From DAONDQ01 sp035402645 (lineage in GTDB: Bacteria > Cloacimonadota > Cloacimonadia > Cloacimonadales > DAONDQ01): a DNA stretch of 64,000 bases. Positions within the stretch are counted from its first letter, which is position 1; every line of letters begins with the position of its first letter. The position numbers and the translations under genes are program-made. This document shows, piece after piece, positions 51,502 through 60,540 of this stretch. Below the pieces are notes generated by a model. That model was not told the DNA's origin and searched no databases. It worked only from the letters and a program-made list of their open reading frames with translations. The stretch spans positions 32,888-96,887 of the forward strand of contig DAONDQ010000001.1 in the NCBI GenBank assembly GCA_035402645.1, given 5' to 3'.

Positions 51502-52796
51502 TCCAAAACTCCTGTTCTTTTCAAAATAAAATCTACATTCTTCTTATATCTCTCATCAGAGAAAATATCCCTGATTTCCTGTTCATTCAAATATCCAAGA
51601 ACTTCCACATCATTCAGCAGAAGATCGAGGAACGGTTTTTTTGATTCAAAGCATTTCATTGCGTTGCGCTGTACCATTGCATAAGCATCTTCCCTGCTTA
51701 CTCCCTTCTGTGCCAATGCAAGAAGGATTCCCTGCGAATAGATCAGACCGTTGGTGATTTCCAGGTTTTTCTTCATATTCGCGGGATAAACCATCAGCCT
51801 GTCTATCAGGTCCGTCATCTTGGATAGCATGTAATGAAGCAATATCGTGGAATCAGGGAGAATGATACGTTCAACGGACGAATGACTGATGTCCCTTTCA
51901 TGCCACAGGGCATTGTTTTCGAAAGCAGCCATGGCGTTGCTGCGAAGAATCCTTGCCAGTCCGCAGAGTTGTTCCGAAACGATCGGATTCCGTTTATGAG
52001 GCATTGCCGAAGAACCCTTCTGTCCCTTGCTGAAATTCTCTTCTGCTTCCCCGACTTCCGTCCTTTGCAGGTGACGTATCTCCAAAGCTATTTTCTCGAT
52101 TGTCGAACCGATGATCGCTATTGTGGAAAGATATTCAGCATGCCTGTCTCTTTGTATGACTTGCGTGGATACATGAACAGGTTTTAGATCGAGGTGTTTG
52201 CAGGCTATCTCTTCCACTTTGGGAGAAATATGGGCATAGTTCCCCACAGCCCCGGACAGTTGACCTACACTGATGATCTCGATGGCTTGCTTCATTCTCA
52301 GGATATTTCTCTGCATCTCATCATACCACAGGGCAAACTTCAAGCCGAATGTCGTTGGCTCTGCATGAATCCCATGTGAACGCCCGATAATCATAATGTA
52401 TTTATATTCTTTCGCCTTATGACGAAGAATCTCGGCAAAGCGGTACATTTCAGCCATGATCAGTTCGCCTGCCTGTTTCAATTGTAAGGCAGTTGCTGTA
52501 TCCAGGATATCAGAAGAAGTCATCCCATAATGAATCCATCTCGATGCAGGTCCCACATATTCAGCTACATTCGTGAGAAAGGCTATGACATCGTGCTTGG
52601 TCACTTCTTCAATTTCAAGCACTCTGTCAGCATCGAAATCAGCTTTTTCGAGAATCACCTTCAAGTCACCATCCGGTATGATACCCAACTGATTCATCGC
52701 CTTGCAGGCTGCGAGTTCAACGTCAAGCCAAGTCTGGTATCGATTGGTGATTTCCCAGATTTTTCCCATTTCGGGGCGGGTGTAACGTTCAATCAT
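51498..52796 (-). CDS. purB: Adenylosuccinate lyase
   Basis: 432 residues with the fumarase/ASL signature KGSSAMPHKRNP, the catalytic histidine segment WIHYGMTSSDILDTA and GRSHGIHAEPTTFG. It makes AMP from adenylosuccinate and AICAR from SAICAR in purine synthesis. It follows the lipoprotein gene by 10 bp. Confidence 0.96.
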   Translation of the reverse strand: MIERYTRPEMGKIWEITNRYQTWLDVELAACKAMNQLGIIPDGDLKVILEKADFDADRVLEIEEVTKHDVIAFLTNVAEYVGPASRWIHYGMTSSDILDTATALQLKQAGELIMAEMYRFAEILRHKAKEYKYIMIIGRSHGIHAEPTTFGLKFALWYDEMQRNILRMKQAIEIISVGQLSGAVGNYAHISPKVEEIACKHLDLKPVHVSTQVIQRDRHAEYLSTIAIIGSTIEKIALEIRHLQRTEVGEAEENFSKGQKGSSAMPHKRNPIVSEQLCGLARILRSNAMAAFENNALWHERDISHSSVERIILPDSTILLHYMLSKMTDLIDRLMVYPANMKKNLEITNGLIYSQGILLALAQKGVSREDAYAMVQRNAMKCFESKKPFLDLLLNDVEVLGYLNEQEIRDIFSDERYKKNVDFILKRTGVLE

Positions 52797-52806
52797 GTTT
52801 CCTCAC

Positions 52807-53466
52807 TCACTCATTTTGCTGAGTCGTATCGGATGAACCGCAGCAGGAGGTATTTACGAATTGTTCTACCTGCAAGCGGATTCGCGCCATTTTCTTCATA
52901 TCCACGATGATCAGTTCAGGCTGGTCTTTCTTATATTGGATCTGCATGTTCTGATTTTTATCGTGAGAAACAACCTGTATCAACTGCATCTTCCCGTTGA
53001 ACTTGAAATCGTAATCGTGGATGGTTGTCATATGGGTGGTGATAATCTCCGTCTTTCTCTCCTGAAGTAACGCATCAAAATCCAAATACGGTGACAGGTT
53101 CATCCTGCCCATACCTGAACGTATGAACATCGCCTGTATCAAATCATGGTACTTTGAATCGATGGTCAGCACACTATCAACCTTGATGGTCGCCAACGGC
53201 GTAGGTTCATTTCCCATAAGCCCGCTGTTCAGTAAATCAAGTTGAATGGAATGTGTATTCTTCTGAAACACGAAATACTTTCGAACAGCCAGGGAAGAAA
53301 CATTCAGCTCTGCCAAACCTTCCATATGAAAGTTCTGCCATTTCGAGATTTCCCTGCTTAAAAGCATCTCTGGAGTTTCCTTCACTTTGTTCGCCGTGCA
53401 GGAAGAGAGCAATAGAACAACACCCAGAATGAATAATATTGATAATCTACTGATCCCCTTACGCAT
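52807..53466 (-). CDS. Lipoprotein, LolA/DUF4292-like
   Basis: 219 residues with a lipobox (hydrophobic LSILFILGVVLLL then SSC). The mature part has a beta-rich pattern (AELNVSSLAVRKYFVFQ; FNGKMQLIQVVSHDKNQNMQIQY) of the DUF4292/LolA-like type. Its start lies inside the end of lgt (8-bp overlap); Lgt is the enzyme that lipidates such proteins. Function unknown. Confidence 0.7.
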   Translation of the reverse strand: MRKGISRLSILFILGVVLLLSSCTANKVKETPEMLLSREISKWQNFHMEGLAELNVSSLAVRKYFVFQKNTHSIQLDLLNSGLMGNEPTPLATIKVDSVLTIDSKYHDLIQAMFIRSGMGRMNLSPYLDFDALLQERKTEIITTHMTTIHDYDFKFNGKMQLIQVVSHDKNQNMQIQYKKDQPELIIVDMKKMARIRLQVEQFVNTSCCGSSDTTQQNE

Positions 53467-54280
53467 TGCTCTTCGCCTTGTTGGAATAGAGAACGATCAT
53501 TCCGATCGTTCCGGCAATGATCATAAGAATGCTGAGAAATTGACCTTGGGTGATTGGTAGAAAACCGTACAGCAGTCCATTTTTGTAAATCGAGATCTGA
53601 TCAGGCTCACGGAAGAATTCAATGATGATCCTGAAAATTCCATAGAGAATGAAGAATATCCAAAATACGGAACCATCTTTTAATTTCTTGTGATTGAGCC
53701 ATTGGGTCACTGTAAAGAGGACAATTCCCTCCATGAAGAGTTCGTATAATTGCGAAGGATGGCGAGGTTGATTATCTGAATTGGGGAAGATCATTGCCCA
53801 GGGCACATTCGTCGGTCTCCCAAATAACTCACCGTTTATGAAGTTCCCGAATCTCCCCAAACCCAAACCGATTGCAACAAAGGGCATGGAAGGATCAGCA
53901 AGTTTCAGAAACTTGATCTTATATTGTCTGCAATAAAGCAGTACTGCGATCACGACCCCCAACGCCCCTCCATGGAAGGACATTCCTCCTTCCCAAACAG
54001 AGAAGACATGAAGCGGATGTGAAATATAGTAGGGTAAACCGTAAAAAAGAATATAACCTAATCTGCCACCGAAGATGACTCCCAGCATGATCACAAAAAT
54101 ATAATTCTCATACTGCTCCCGGTTCAGGACAATGTTCTTCAGTTTCAGATTATATCGATAGAAGATGAATGCAATTGTAAAGGCGATGACATAGAGGAAT
54201 CCATACCAGGTGACAGCAAGCCTGAGACCGAAAATATGAATCGGCAATATTTCAGGATTTATCTCTGGATAGGGAATCAT
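53459..54280 (-). CDS. lgt: Prolipoprotein diacylglyceryl transferase
   Basis: 273 residues with about seven transmembrane helices. The Lgt signature is GLGRFGNFINGELFGRPTN, and WGGMSFHGGALG and RHPSQLYE are also present. Lgt attaches diacylglycerol to the lipobox Cys of lipoproteins. Ribosome site GGAGATC. It may be the first gene of the long operon that runs to 45867. Confidence 0.96.
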   Translation of the reverse strand: MIPYPEINPEILPIHIFGLRLAVTWYGFLYVIAFTIAFIFYRYNLKLKNIVLNREQYENYIFVIMLGVIFGGRLGYILFYGLPYYISHPLHVFSVWEGGMSFHGGALGVVIAVLLYCRQYKIKFLKLADPSMPFVAIGLGLGRFGNFINGELFGRPTNVPWAMIFPNSDNQPRHPSQLYELFMEGIVLFTVTQWLNHKKLKDGSVFWIFFILYGIFRIIIEFFREPDQISIYKNGLLYGFLPITQGQFLSILMIIAGTIGMIVLYSNKAKSNA

Positions 54281-54368
54281 GGATGATCTCCACGTTAATA
54301 TTATAATTCTATATTCAACTTATTGGATTCTTCCAATCATGTCATGAGAAATGCTTCTCGAACATCAA

Positions 54369-55151
54369 TCAAGGCTTGAATTTCTTCAAATGCTCGATGA
54401 TTTTGTCGACAGCGGCGTCAGCATCACCTTCGAATTTCTCTCCCTGCTTTTCCAATTTCGGCGAGAAGATACTGACCACCTGCGTTGGTGAACCATTTAA
54501 ACCGACATCATGTTCGTCAAGTCCCAGGTCTGCACAATTCCAGATTTTCAATTCCACACTCTTTGCCTTCATCTTGCCTCGAAGAGACGGGAGCCTGGGC
54601 GTATTGATTTCCTTCACCACTGTGACGACAGCTGGAAGTGAAACCTGTAAACGATCATAACCGTCTTCCATCAAGCGCTGAACTATCATGGAACCAGGTT
54701 CGTAACTCTCAATCTTTCTGATAAAACAGGTCTGAGGTAAATTCAAATGCGCTGCAATACCGGGTCCCACTTGCGCAGTATCACCATCGATTGCCTGCTG
54801 GCCTGCGAAAATGATATCATAATCGCCAATCTTTTTGATTGCAGAAGCAAGCGTATAGCTTGTAGCCCATGTATCAGCACCGGCAAATTTCCTGTCGGAT
54901 AAGAGGATGATCTCGTCAACCCCCAAGGATAATGCCTCACGAAGTGCTTCTTCGACCTGCTGAGGTCCCATGCTGACCGCAGTGACCTTGCCGCCATATT
55001 GTTCCTTCAGGCGAATCGCTTCTTCGATGGCATAGAGGTCAAAAGGATTCAGAATACTTTCCACACCTTCACGAATCAGCGTATTGGTAACCGGATCGAT
55101 CCTGATTTCAGTTGTATTGGGAACTTGTTTGATACAAACGATGATATTCAT
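54369..55151 (-). CDS. etfB: Electron transfer flavoprotein beta subunit
   Basis: 260 residues of the EtfB family: IVCIKQVPNTTEIRIDPVT, NPFDLYAIEEAIRLKEQYGG, FAGQQAIDGDTAQVGPGIAAHL and TPRLPSLRGKMKAK. The usual partner etfA is not next to it; the neighbours are an aminotransferase gene and lgt. EtfB works with EtfA to pass electrons from acyl-CoA dehydrogenases or in bifurcation. The AMP-binding region looks intact. Confidence 0.9.
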   Translation of the reverse strand: MNIIVCIKQVPNTTEIRIDPVTNTLIREGVESILNPFDLYAIEEAIRLKEQYGGKVTAVSMGPQQVEEALREALSLGVDEIILLSDRKFAGADTWATSYTLASAIKKIGDYDIIFAGQQAIDGDTAQVGPGIAAHLNLPQTCFIRKIESYEPGSMIVQRLMEDGYDRLQVSLPAVVTVVKEINTPRLPSLRGKMKAKSVELKIWNCADLGLDEHDVGLNGSPTQVVSIFSPKLEKQGEKFEGDADAAVDKIIEHLKKFKP

Positions 55152-55158
55152 AATTCAC

Positions 55159-56265
55159 CTATGAGCGATAATAATTCCGAATAGTCTGCACAACATATTC
55201 TTTCTGTTCTTCGGTTAAGTCGGAATAGATGGGTATGGACAATACCTTTCCGGTTGTTTCTTCAGATACAGGCAAATCACCCTTCTTATATCCCAAATCT
55301 GCAAAGCATTCCTGCAAATGCAAGGATAATGGATAATAAATGGCATTTCCAATCTCATGTTCATGCAGATGCTTCATCAATCCGTCGCGATCTTCGGCTG
55401 CGATTGTAAACTGGTTATAGATCGTATATGCCTTGGGATGGATATAGGGAAGTTTTATCTCAGGCACATCTGCCAAATGCTGATAGTAATACGCAGCATT
55501 TTTGCGTCTTCCCTCTGACCAACCATGGAGATAATCGAGTTTTACAGAAAGAATGGCAGCCTGGAGGGAATCCAGCCTGCTATTGAGTCCCACCCACTTA
55601 TGGAAATACTTAGGGTTTTCACCATGAACACGTAACTGCATGAGTTTGGCTGCAAGATCATCGCTATTGGTAATACACATGCCGCCGTCGCCCATTGCAC
55701 CGAGATTCTTGCTCGGGAAGAAGGAAAGAGTTCCGATATCACCAATCGTGGCAGACATCTGACCATCGAATTTACTGCCAATGCCCTGGGCATTGTCTTC
55801 AATCACTGCAAGACCATGCTTGCGGGCAATTTCCATGATCTTGTCCATTTCAGCCGGTTGTCCGAACAGATGCACCGGCATGATCGCCTTGGTATTCGGT
55901 GTAATGGCTTCTTCAATCAAGCCTGGATCGATATTATATGTATCCGCATCGATATCAACGAATACCGGTTTGGCACCGCAGCGATGAATCGAGCCTGCTG
56001 TCGCAAAAAATGTAAAAGGTGTCGTGATCACTTCATCACCATGACCAATCCCAAGTGCCTTGAGCGCAAGAATCAGGGCATCAGTACCCGAAGCGCAGCC
56101 AATCGCATGTTTTGCTCCATGAAACTTGGCTATTTTCTCTTCAAATGCCTTGACCTGCGGTCCCAATATATACTGATGAGTCTCCAGAACCTTGTTGATC
56201 TCCTGCTTGATTTGATCCAATATCGGTTCATATTGTGCGTGTAAATCTAATAACGGAACTTTCAT
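55159..56265 (-). CDS. DegT/DnrJ/EryC1 family sugar aminotransferase
   Basis: 368 residues, PLP-dependent. The start is VPLLDLHAQYEPI, then GCASGTDALILALKALGIG, EDNAQGIGSKF, and the Schiff-base lysine in LSFFPSKNLGAMGDGG. Members make amino sugars (dTDP- or UDP-linked) for surface polysaccharide. The neighbouring SLBB exporter and epimerase support this. Start with a GAGGAGA site. Confidence 0.92.
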   Translation of the reverse strand: MKVPLLDLHAQYEPILDQIKQEINKVLETHQYILGPQVKAFEEKIAKFHGAKHAIGCASGTDALILALKALGIGHGDEVITTPFTFFATAGSIHRCGAKPVFVDIDADTYNIDPGLIEEAITPNTKAIMPVHLFGQPAEMDKIMEIARKHGLAVIEDNAQGIGSKFDGQMSATIGDIGTLSFFPSKNLGAMGDGGMCITNSDDLAAKLMQLRVHGENPKYFHKWVGLNSRLDSLQAAILSVKLDYLHGWSEGRRKNAAYYYQHLADVPEIKLPYIHPKAYTIYNQFTIAAEDRDGLMKHLHEHEIGNAIYYPLSLHLQECFADLGYKKGDLPVSEETTGKVLSIPIYSDLTEEQKEYVVQTIRNYYRS

Positions 56266-56298
56266 TCTATCTCCTCTTTCCCCTTATGGAAATGATTC

Positions 56299-57732
56299 TT
56301 ATTGTGTCAGGCTCTTGATCGCAAATAAAGTCGTCACGATTTGCGAAGTGACCAGAAGTGTCTCTTTGAAAATATCCCAATTGGTTCGATCAGCTTTTGA
56401 AGGAACAAATATGGTATCTCCTGCATACAGCGTTGTATTTTTATCAGGTTTTACCCAATTCCCCGAATTCGCCCTGATAATGCGAACCTTCTTCAAGTTC
56501 GCATGCCAGCCATATCCGCCCGCTTGGGTTATATAATTCTCCCAATTCCCGGATTTATTCAAGTCATAAACTCCCGGATTCTCAACCTGTCCGATAATGG
56601 TGATCGTGAGATTGATCTCGGGTATGTTCAGAATATCATCATTATGAAGATAAATATCCTTCTTTTTATCCTGTGATTTCCATAAATCTTCGATGTTAAC
56701 CGCTATCAGTCCAAACGGCTGACGCGTCTTCATCCTCAAGTAGTCCTGATCAGACGGGTTTGTCGTCTCAAAGTTCTGCATTTCAAGAAAGCTGTAGGAC
56801 GGGTCATAGGCTTTGGCTCTTGCATTGTTGAAAGCTTGTGCATTACGAAGATCAGCCTTATCTGTCGGACCTCCGCATTGATGCATTAAGTCCAATAGTG
56901 AGATTGAATCTTGAATTGCATAAGTACCAGGATATTTAACTTCCCCGATAACCTGCACATTATTATCTGCATGATAATCTGTACGACTGGCGAAAACGAT
57001 CCTATCCCCATCCTCGAGGGATAAGTTGCTTTCCGTGCCACCATTTTGAAGTTCTGCTGGAGAAATATGGATGGTGGTGATGCTCTTCCCGTCTGCCTGA
57101 TATCGACAGATCAAACCTTGATTCATATCGACTTCCGATTTTAAGCCTTGTGCCAAGGAAATGACATCTCCCAGGGTTTCATTGGGGAGTATCTCGTATT
57201 TGCCCGGTTGAAAAACTGCTCCCTCAAGAGTGACCTGCTTATGGATAGGCTGAAGAATGATGACATCTCCATCCTGTAAATACGGATTCTGATTCAGATC
57301 CCCTTTTCGGATAAATTGCATCAAATCGAGTGTCGCATCCTTTCCGTGACGGCGAAGGATAACGGTTCTTAATGAAGAATCCTGCTCAAATGACAGTATT
57401 GTGATATTATTTTCCGCCGTTTCGGTCTGTGCTCTCTGCGACTTTGTTCTATCACCCATTGTTGGAAGCATCATGGTCTTCGCTTTCATTTCAGATTTGG
57501 ACACCGTCATCTGACTTGCTCTATAGATCGCATCAGAAACCCGATTCATATTTGTAAGATAATAAGAACCTGGCGTCTTGACCATACCCGTAACAGAAAC
57601 GTTCACAGGTATGGCAGTGGTGGGAACATCATTCAAACCGGGAATTGAAATCTGACTCCACAGAACTGCTGCGAATTGAAGCATCAATCCCATGAGAAGC
57701 AGTATGGAAGAACTCTTTCTTATGTTAATCAT
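56299..57732 (-). CDS. SLBB-domain polysaccharide export protein (Wza-like)
   Basis: 477 residues with a signal peptide and several SLBB-type repeats: SVTGMVKTPGSYYLTN, LEGAVFQPGKYEILPNETLGDVISLAQG, QVIGEVKYPGTYAIQD, TIIGQVENPGVYDLNKSG. It ends with a membrane helix (LLVTSQIVTTLFAIKSL). It is an outer-membrane or periplasmic export component. The polysaccharide-export N-domain of Wza is not obvious; the C-terminal helix is unusual. Confidence 0.85.
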   Translation of the reverse strand: MINIRKSSSILLLMGLMLQFAAVLWSQISIPGLNDVPTTAIPVNVSVTGMVKTPGSYYLTNMNRVSDAIYRASQMTVSKSEMKAKTMMLPTMGDRTKSQRAQTETAENNITILSFEQDSSLRTVILRRHGKDATLDLMQFIRKGDLNQNPYLQDGDVIILQPIHKQVTLEGAVFQPGKYEILPNETLGDVISLAQGLKSEVDMNQGLICRYQADGKSITTIHISPAELQNGGTESNLSLEDGDRIVFASRTDYHADNNVQVIGEVKYPGTYAIQDSISLLDLMHQCGGPTDKADLRNAQAFNNARAKAYDPSYSFLEMQNFETTNPSDQDYLRMKTRQPFGLIAVNIEDLWKSQDKKKDIYLHNDDILNIPEINLTITIIGQVENPGVYDLNKSGNWENYITQAGGYGWHANLKKVRIIRANSGNWVKPDKNTTLYAGDTIFVPSKADRTNWDIFKETLLVTSQIVTTLFAIKSLTQ

Positions 57733-57758
57733 GTAAACCTTCCTATTTCAGAAGTCCA

Positions 57759-58718
57759 TCATTTCTCATAGTGTTCAATGATGCGTTTGATAATGGTATC
57801 CAGATTATACTTAGGCTTATAACCAATGAATTTCTCAATTTTGGTTAAATCGGGCATTCTGCGCATCATGTCTTCAAAACCCTCTTCAAAAGCATCTTCA
57901 TATGACATGAATTCTATCTTTGACTTGCTGCTGGTCATTTTCTTGATCTTCTCTGCCAAATCAGCAATTGAAATTTCTTCGTTATTACCTACATTGAAGA
58001 TCTCGCCTTCACATTTCGGATCCTTCATCAATTTCAGAAATGCATCAACCACATCCGCAACATCAGCAAAACAACGGGATTGCTTTCCATCACCATAAAT
58101 CACGATGGGCTGCCCGAGCAAGGCACTTTTCACAAATTTCGGTACCACCATGCCATACTGACCTGTCTGGCGTGGTCCAACCGTGTTGAAGCAGCGTACA
58201 ATCACAAGGGGAAGTTTCTTTTCACGATAAAACGCAAGCGCCAAAAATTCATCGATTGCCTTGGAGCAACTGTATCCCCAGCGACTGATATAGGTTGTGC
58301 CGAGAAGGCGGTCATCATCTTCTGAAAAAGGAACCTTTTCGCTTTTGCCATAGATTTCGGAAGTGGATGTGATTAGAACCTTGCATTTGTATTTATTGGC
58401 AAGATCAAGGACATTTTCCGTTCCGATGATATTGGTTCTCAAGGAAAGAAGGGGATTTTCAATGATATACTTGACCCCTACCGCTGCTGCAAGATGATAA
58501 ATCTGCTGAACCTTTGAAACAAGATTCTCCAGCAGACCCTTATCCAAAATACTGCCAATGATACAGGTAAAGTTCTTGTTGGATTTCAGGTGTTCAATGT
58601 TTTCCAGCCTGCCTGTGGATAAGTCATCAATGATCGTGACAACATGACCATCAGCAAGAAGTCTTTCTGCGAGATGTGAACCGATAAAACCGGCTCCGCC
58701 CGTAATGAGTATCTTCAT
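57759..58718 (-). CDS. NAD-dependent sugar-nucleotide epimerase/dehydratase
   Basis: 319 residues, extended SDR fold. The Rossmann motif is ILITGGAGFIGSHLAERLL, the catalytic Tyr-Lys pair lies in SRWGYSCSKAIDEF, and RCFNTVGPRQTGQYGMVVP and YGDGKQSRCFADVADVV are typical of UDP-glucose 4-epimerase and UDP-glucuronate decarboxylase relatives. The exact substrate is not determined. It is first in the polysaccharide gene set. Confidence 0.87.
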   Translation of the reverse strand: MKILITGGAGFIGSHLAERLLADGHVVTIIDDLSTGRLENIEHLKSNKNFTCIIGSILDKGLLENLVSKVQQIYHLAAAVGVKYIIENPLLSLRTNIIGTENVLDLANKYKCKVLITSTSEIYGKSEKVPFSEDDDRLLGTTYISRWGYSCSKAIDEFLALAFYREKKLPLVIVRCFNTVGPRQTGQYGMVVPKFVKSALLGQPIVIYGDGKQSRCFADVADVVDAFLKLMKDPKCEGEIFNVGNNEEISIADLAEKIKKMTSSKSKIEFMSYEDAFEEGFEDMMRRMPDLTKIEKFIGYKPKYNLDTIIKRIIEHYEK

Positions 58719-58908
58719 TTTTCCGCCTTCATACGTAGAACTTCAATCTTAACCATATAAAAATCGAAGCGCTATTTATGCTATTATATCATAACTTACA
58801 CGTTAACAAGACTATATTTCTTTTCTGGAATAGGCTTTTTTGTCAATTGAATTATGTACTTCTCCCATGACTCTGCTTAAGACACCTCGATTTTCTCACG
58901 TAAGAAGT

Positions 58909-59036
58909 CCTGAGGAATACCTATCCAATAGCCTAGGAATACCAATCTCTTTCCAAGCCCGAGAGATTGGAAAGAGATTGGTATGGGATTGGAATCCCAT
59001 TGGACAGAGTTTGGAATCTGTAAGGATGTTCCTCAG
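58909..59036. repeat. 11-bp-period array of TTGG-centred units in two opposed arms
   Basis: GG dinucleotides recur exactly every 11 bp at 58969, 58980, 58991, 59002, 59013 and 59024, in units like GAGATTGGAAT. The preceding arm carries CC at 58953, 58942, 58932, 58920 and 58909 (steps 11, 10, 12, 11). The middle contains a perfect 17-bp stem (58939-58955 with 58968-58984) and the ends pair too (CTGAGGAA 58910, TTCCTCAG 59029). It fills the gap 58719-59167, which has no supported gene. Confidence 0.85.
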
Positions 59037-59167
59037 CTACTATGAAAGCCTCATGGAGATAAAAGCATTTTACATGGAGATGAATTTGTGATCCGAGATA
59101 TTGTATTCAAGGTATTTTTCGGATTCAAAAAGGCATGAAACCAAGCAATTCCCAACATGGGAGCGCT

Positions 59168-59611
59168 TTATAAACGCCTTTTCAGATCCTGGAAGATGTT
59201 GGCAAAAGTGGAGACAACGGCAATACTGATCGAGATGGTACCGGCAATCAGCAATGCCTGCATCATGAGCCGCATTGCCTTCATGAAATTGCCCTGAACA
59301 TACTGGGACATGGCATAATAAATGACACTACCGGGAACAAGAGGGATGATTCCGCAAACAACAAAGACCGTGATTGGTACCCTGAAAATCCTGCCCAGGA
59401 TCTCTGAATACAGTGAAACAAGCAATGCCCCGATGAAGATGGATAACAACAGGGCATGCGTCTGCTGCAATACGAGCAGGTAACTTCCCCAGCCGATGGC
59501 TCCGCCAAGACTGGTAAACAGCAGTTTCCAGCCCCGGATGTTACTGCCAACGGCAAAACCCATCGTACCGATGGTGGCAAATAGTATCTTGGAAAGGAGA
59601 TCTGTGTCCAT
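59168..59611 (-). CDS. ThrE-type threonine/serine exporter, small subunit (DUF3815/ThrE_2)
   Basis: 147 residues, four or five transmembrane helices (TIGTMGFAVGSNIRGWKLLFTSLGGAIGW; VVCGIIPLVPGSVIYYAMS). This is the ThrE_2 half of the split exporter. It follows the large half after 55 bp. Confidence 0.88.
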   Translation of the reverse strand: MDTDLLSKILFATIGTMGFAVGSNIRGWKLLFTSLGGAIGWGSYLLVLQQTHALLLSIFIGALLVSLYSEILGRIFRVPITVFVVCGIIPLVPGSVIYYAMSQYVQGNFMKAMRLMMQALLIAGTISISIAVVSTFANIFQDLKRRL

Positions 59612-59666
59612 CGTGATCCTTCTCTAAATTCTATCTTCGGTATTTTGCATTACTTTGTGCCTGCTC

Positions 59667-60437
59667 TTAATAGAAGAGATACCATAGTTTCAGCATCGAA
59701 CCGGTACCAGCAGCGATGGCAATGGCAATGAAGAAAGCTTCCACCAGGCGGGCTGTACCGGAAACAAGGTCTCCAGCCATCGTATCCCTGATTGCATTGA
59801 CAATAGCCAGTCCCGGAACCAGGAGCATGATTGTGCCAATAACGATCTTATCAGTCTGCAAACCATTGATATAAGTCCCTGCGAATCGGGCAATAAAGAC
59901 TGCCAACCCTCCGCAAAGTGCATTGATCAGGAAAATATTGAAATGTGCCTTATATAAAAGACGATTGAACAGGACGATCAGAATACCGATGAAAAAGGCG
60001 ATGCCAAAGTCATGCCAGCTTCCGCCGAAGAGAAGGGCATAGAAACTTGCAGAGATCCCACCAAAGAGAACCTGCACCGGTAGCGGATATACCGTTTTAA
60101 GCGCCAAAACGTGCATTTCCTGCGAATATTGATCTGGGGATAGGTTTCGACTCTTGATATCATCACAAAGCTTGCTGATGCTCGCTATTTTGTTTAAATC
60201 GGTTGATCTGGAATTAATGCGTTTGATACTGGTTGCAACATGATCTTGGTCATCCCATACGGAAAGGAAGATACCTGTGGGTGTGACATAGCTTTCAACA
60301 TTGTCATAACCGAATTGCTTGCAAACCTTGTGGATGATGTTTTCCACACGATGTGTCTCACCACCGCTCTGGAGAACGATTTGTGCTGTTTCTGTGGCTA
60401 ATTCAGCCATTTTATGCAAACCTATCTTCTTTTCCAT
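59667..60437 (-). CDS. ThrE-type threonine/serine exporter, large subunit (DUF1212/ThrE)
   Basis: 256 residues. The N-terminal soluble region has the family signature LQSGGETHRVENIIHKVCKQFGYDNVESYVTPTGIF, then five hydrophobic segments. Together with 59168-59611 it would export threonine and serine across the inner membrane. The family is secondary transporters; the substrate is inferred. Confidence 0.9.
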   Translation of the reverse strand: MEKKIGLHKMAELATETAQIVLQSGGETHRVENIIHKVCKQFGYDNVESYVTPTGIFLSVWDDQDHVATSIKRINSRSTDLNKIASISKLCDDIKSRNLSPDQYSQEMHVLALKTVYPLPVQVLFGGISASFYALLFGGSWHDFGIAFFIGILIVLFNRLLYKAHFNIFLINALCGGLAVFIARFAGTYINGLQTDKIVIGTIMLLVPGLAIVNAIRDTMAGDLVSGTARLVEAFFIAIAIAAGTGSMLKLWYLFY

Positions 60438-60496
60438 ATGGCGAACGTAATTACCTATCTTCGAATGTCAAGAGATATGAAGTAACAGAAAAGAAA

Positions 60497-60520
60497 AACG
60501 CCGATGCAAACATCGGCGTT
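60497..60520 (-). terminator. Terminator of the large secreted protein gene
   Basis: Stem AACGCCGATG / CATCGGCGTT with a CAAA loop; five T on the minus strand after it. It lies about 20 bp after the stop codon at 60541. Confidence 0.85.
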
Positions 60521-60540
60521 TCTCATGGTTGAATAGTTAT

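Noticed and set aside
58840..59091. Plus-strand reading frame of 83 codons in the epimerase-ThrE gap
   Set aside because: It lies in the 11-bp-period repeat array, has no ribosome site of note, and its codons follow the repeats rather than a protein pattern.
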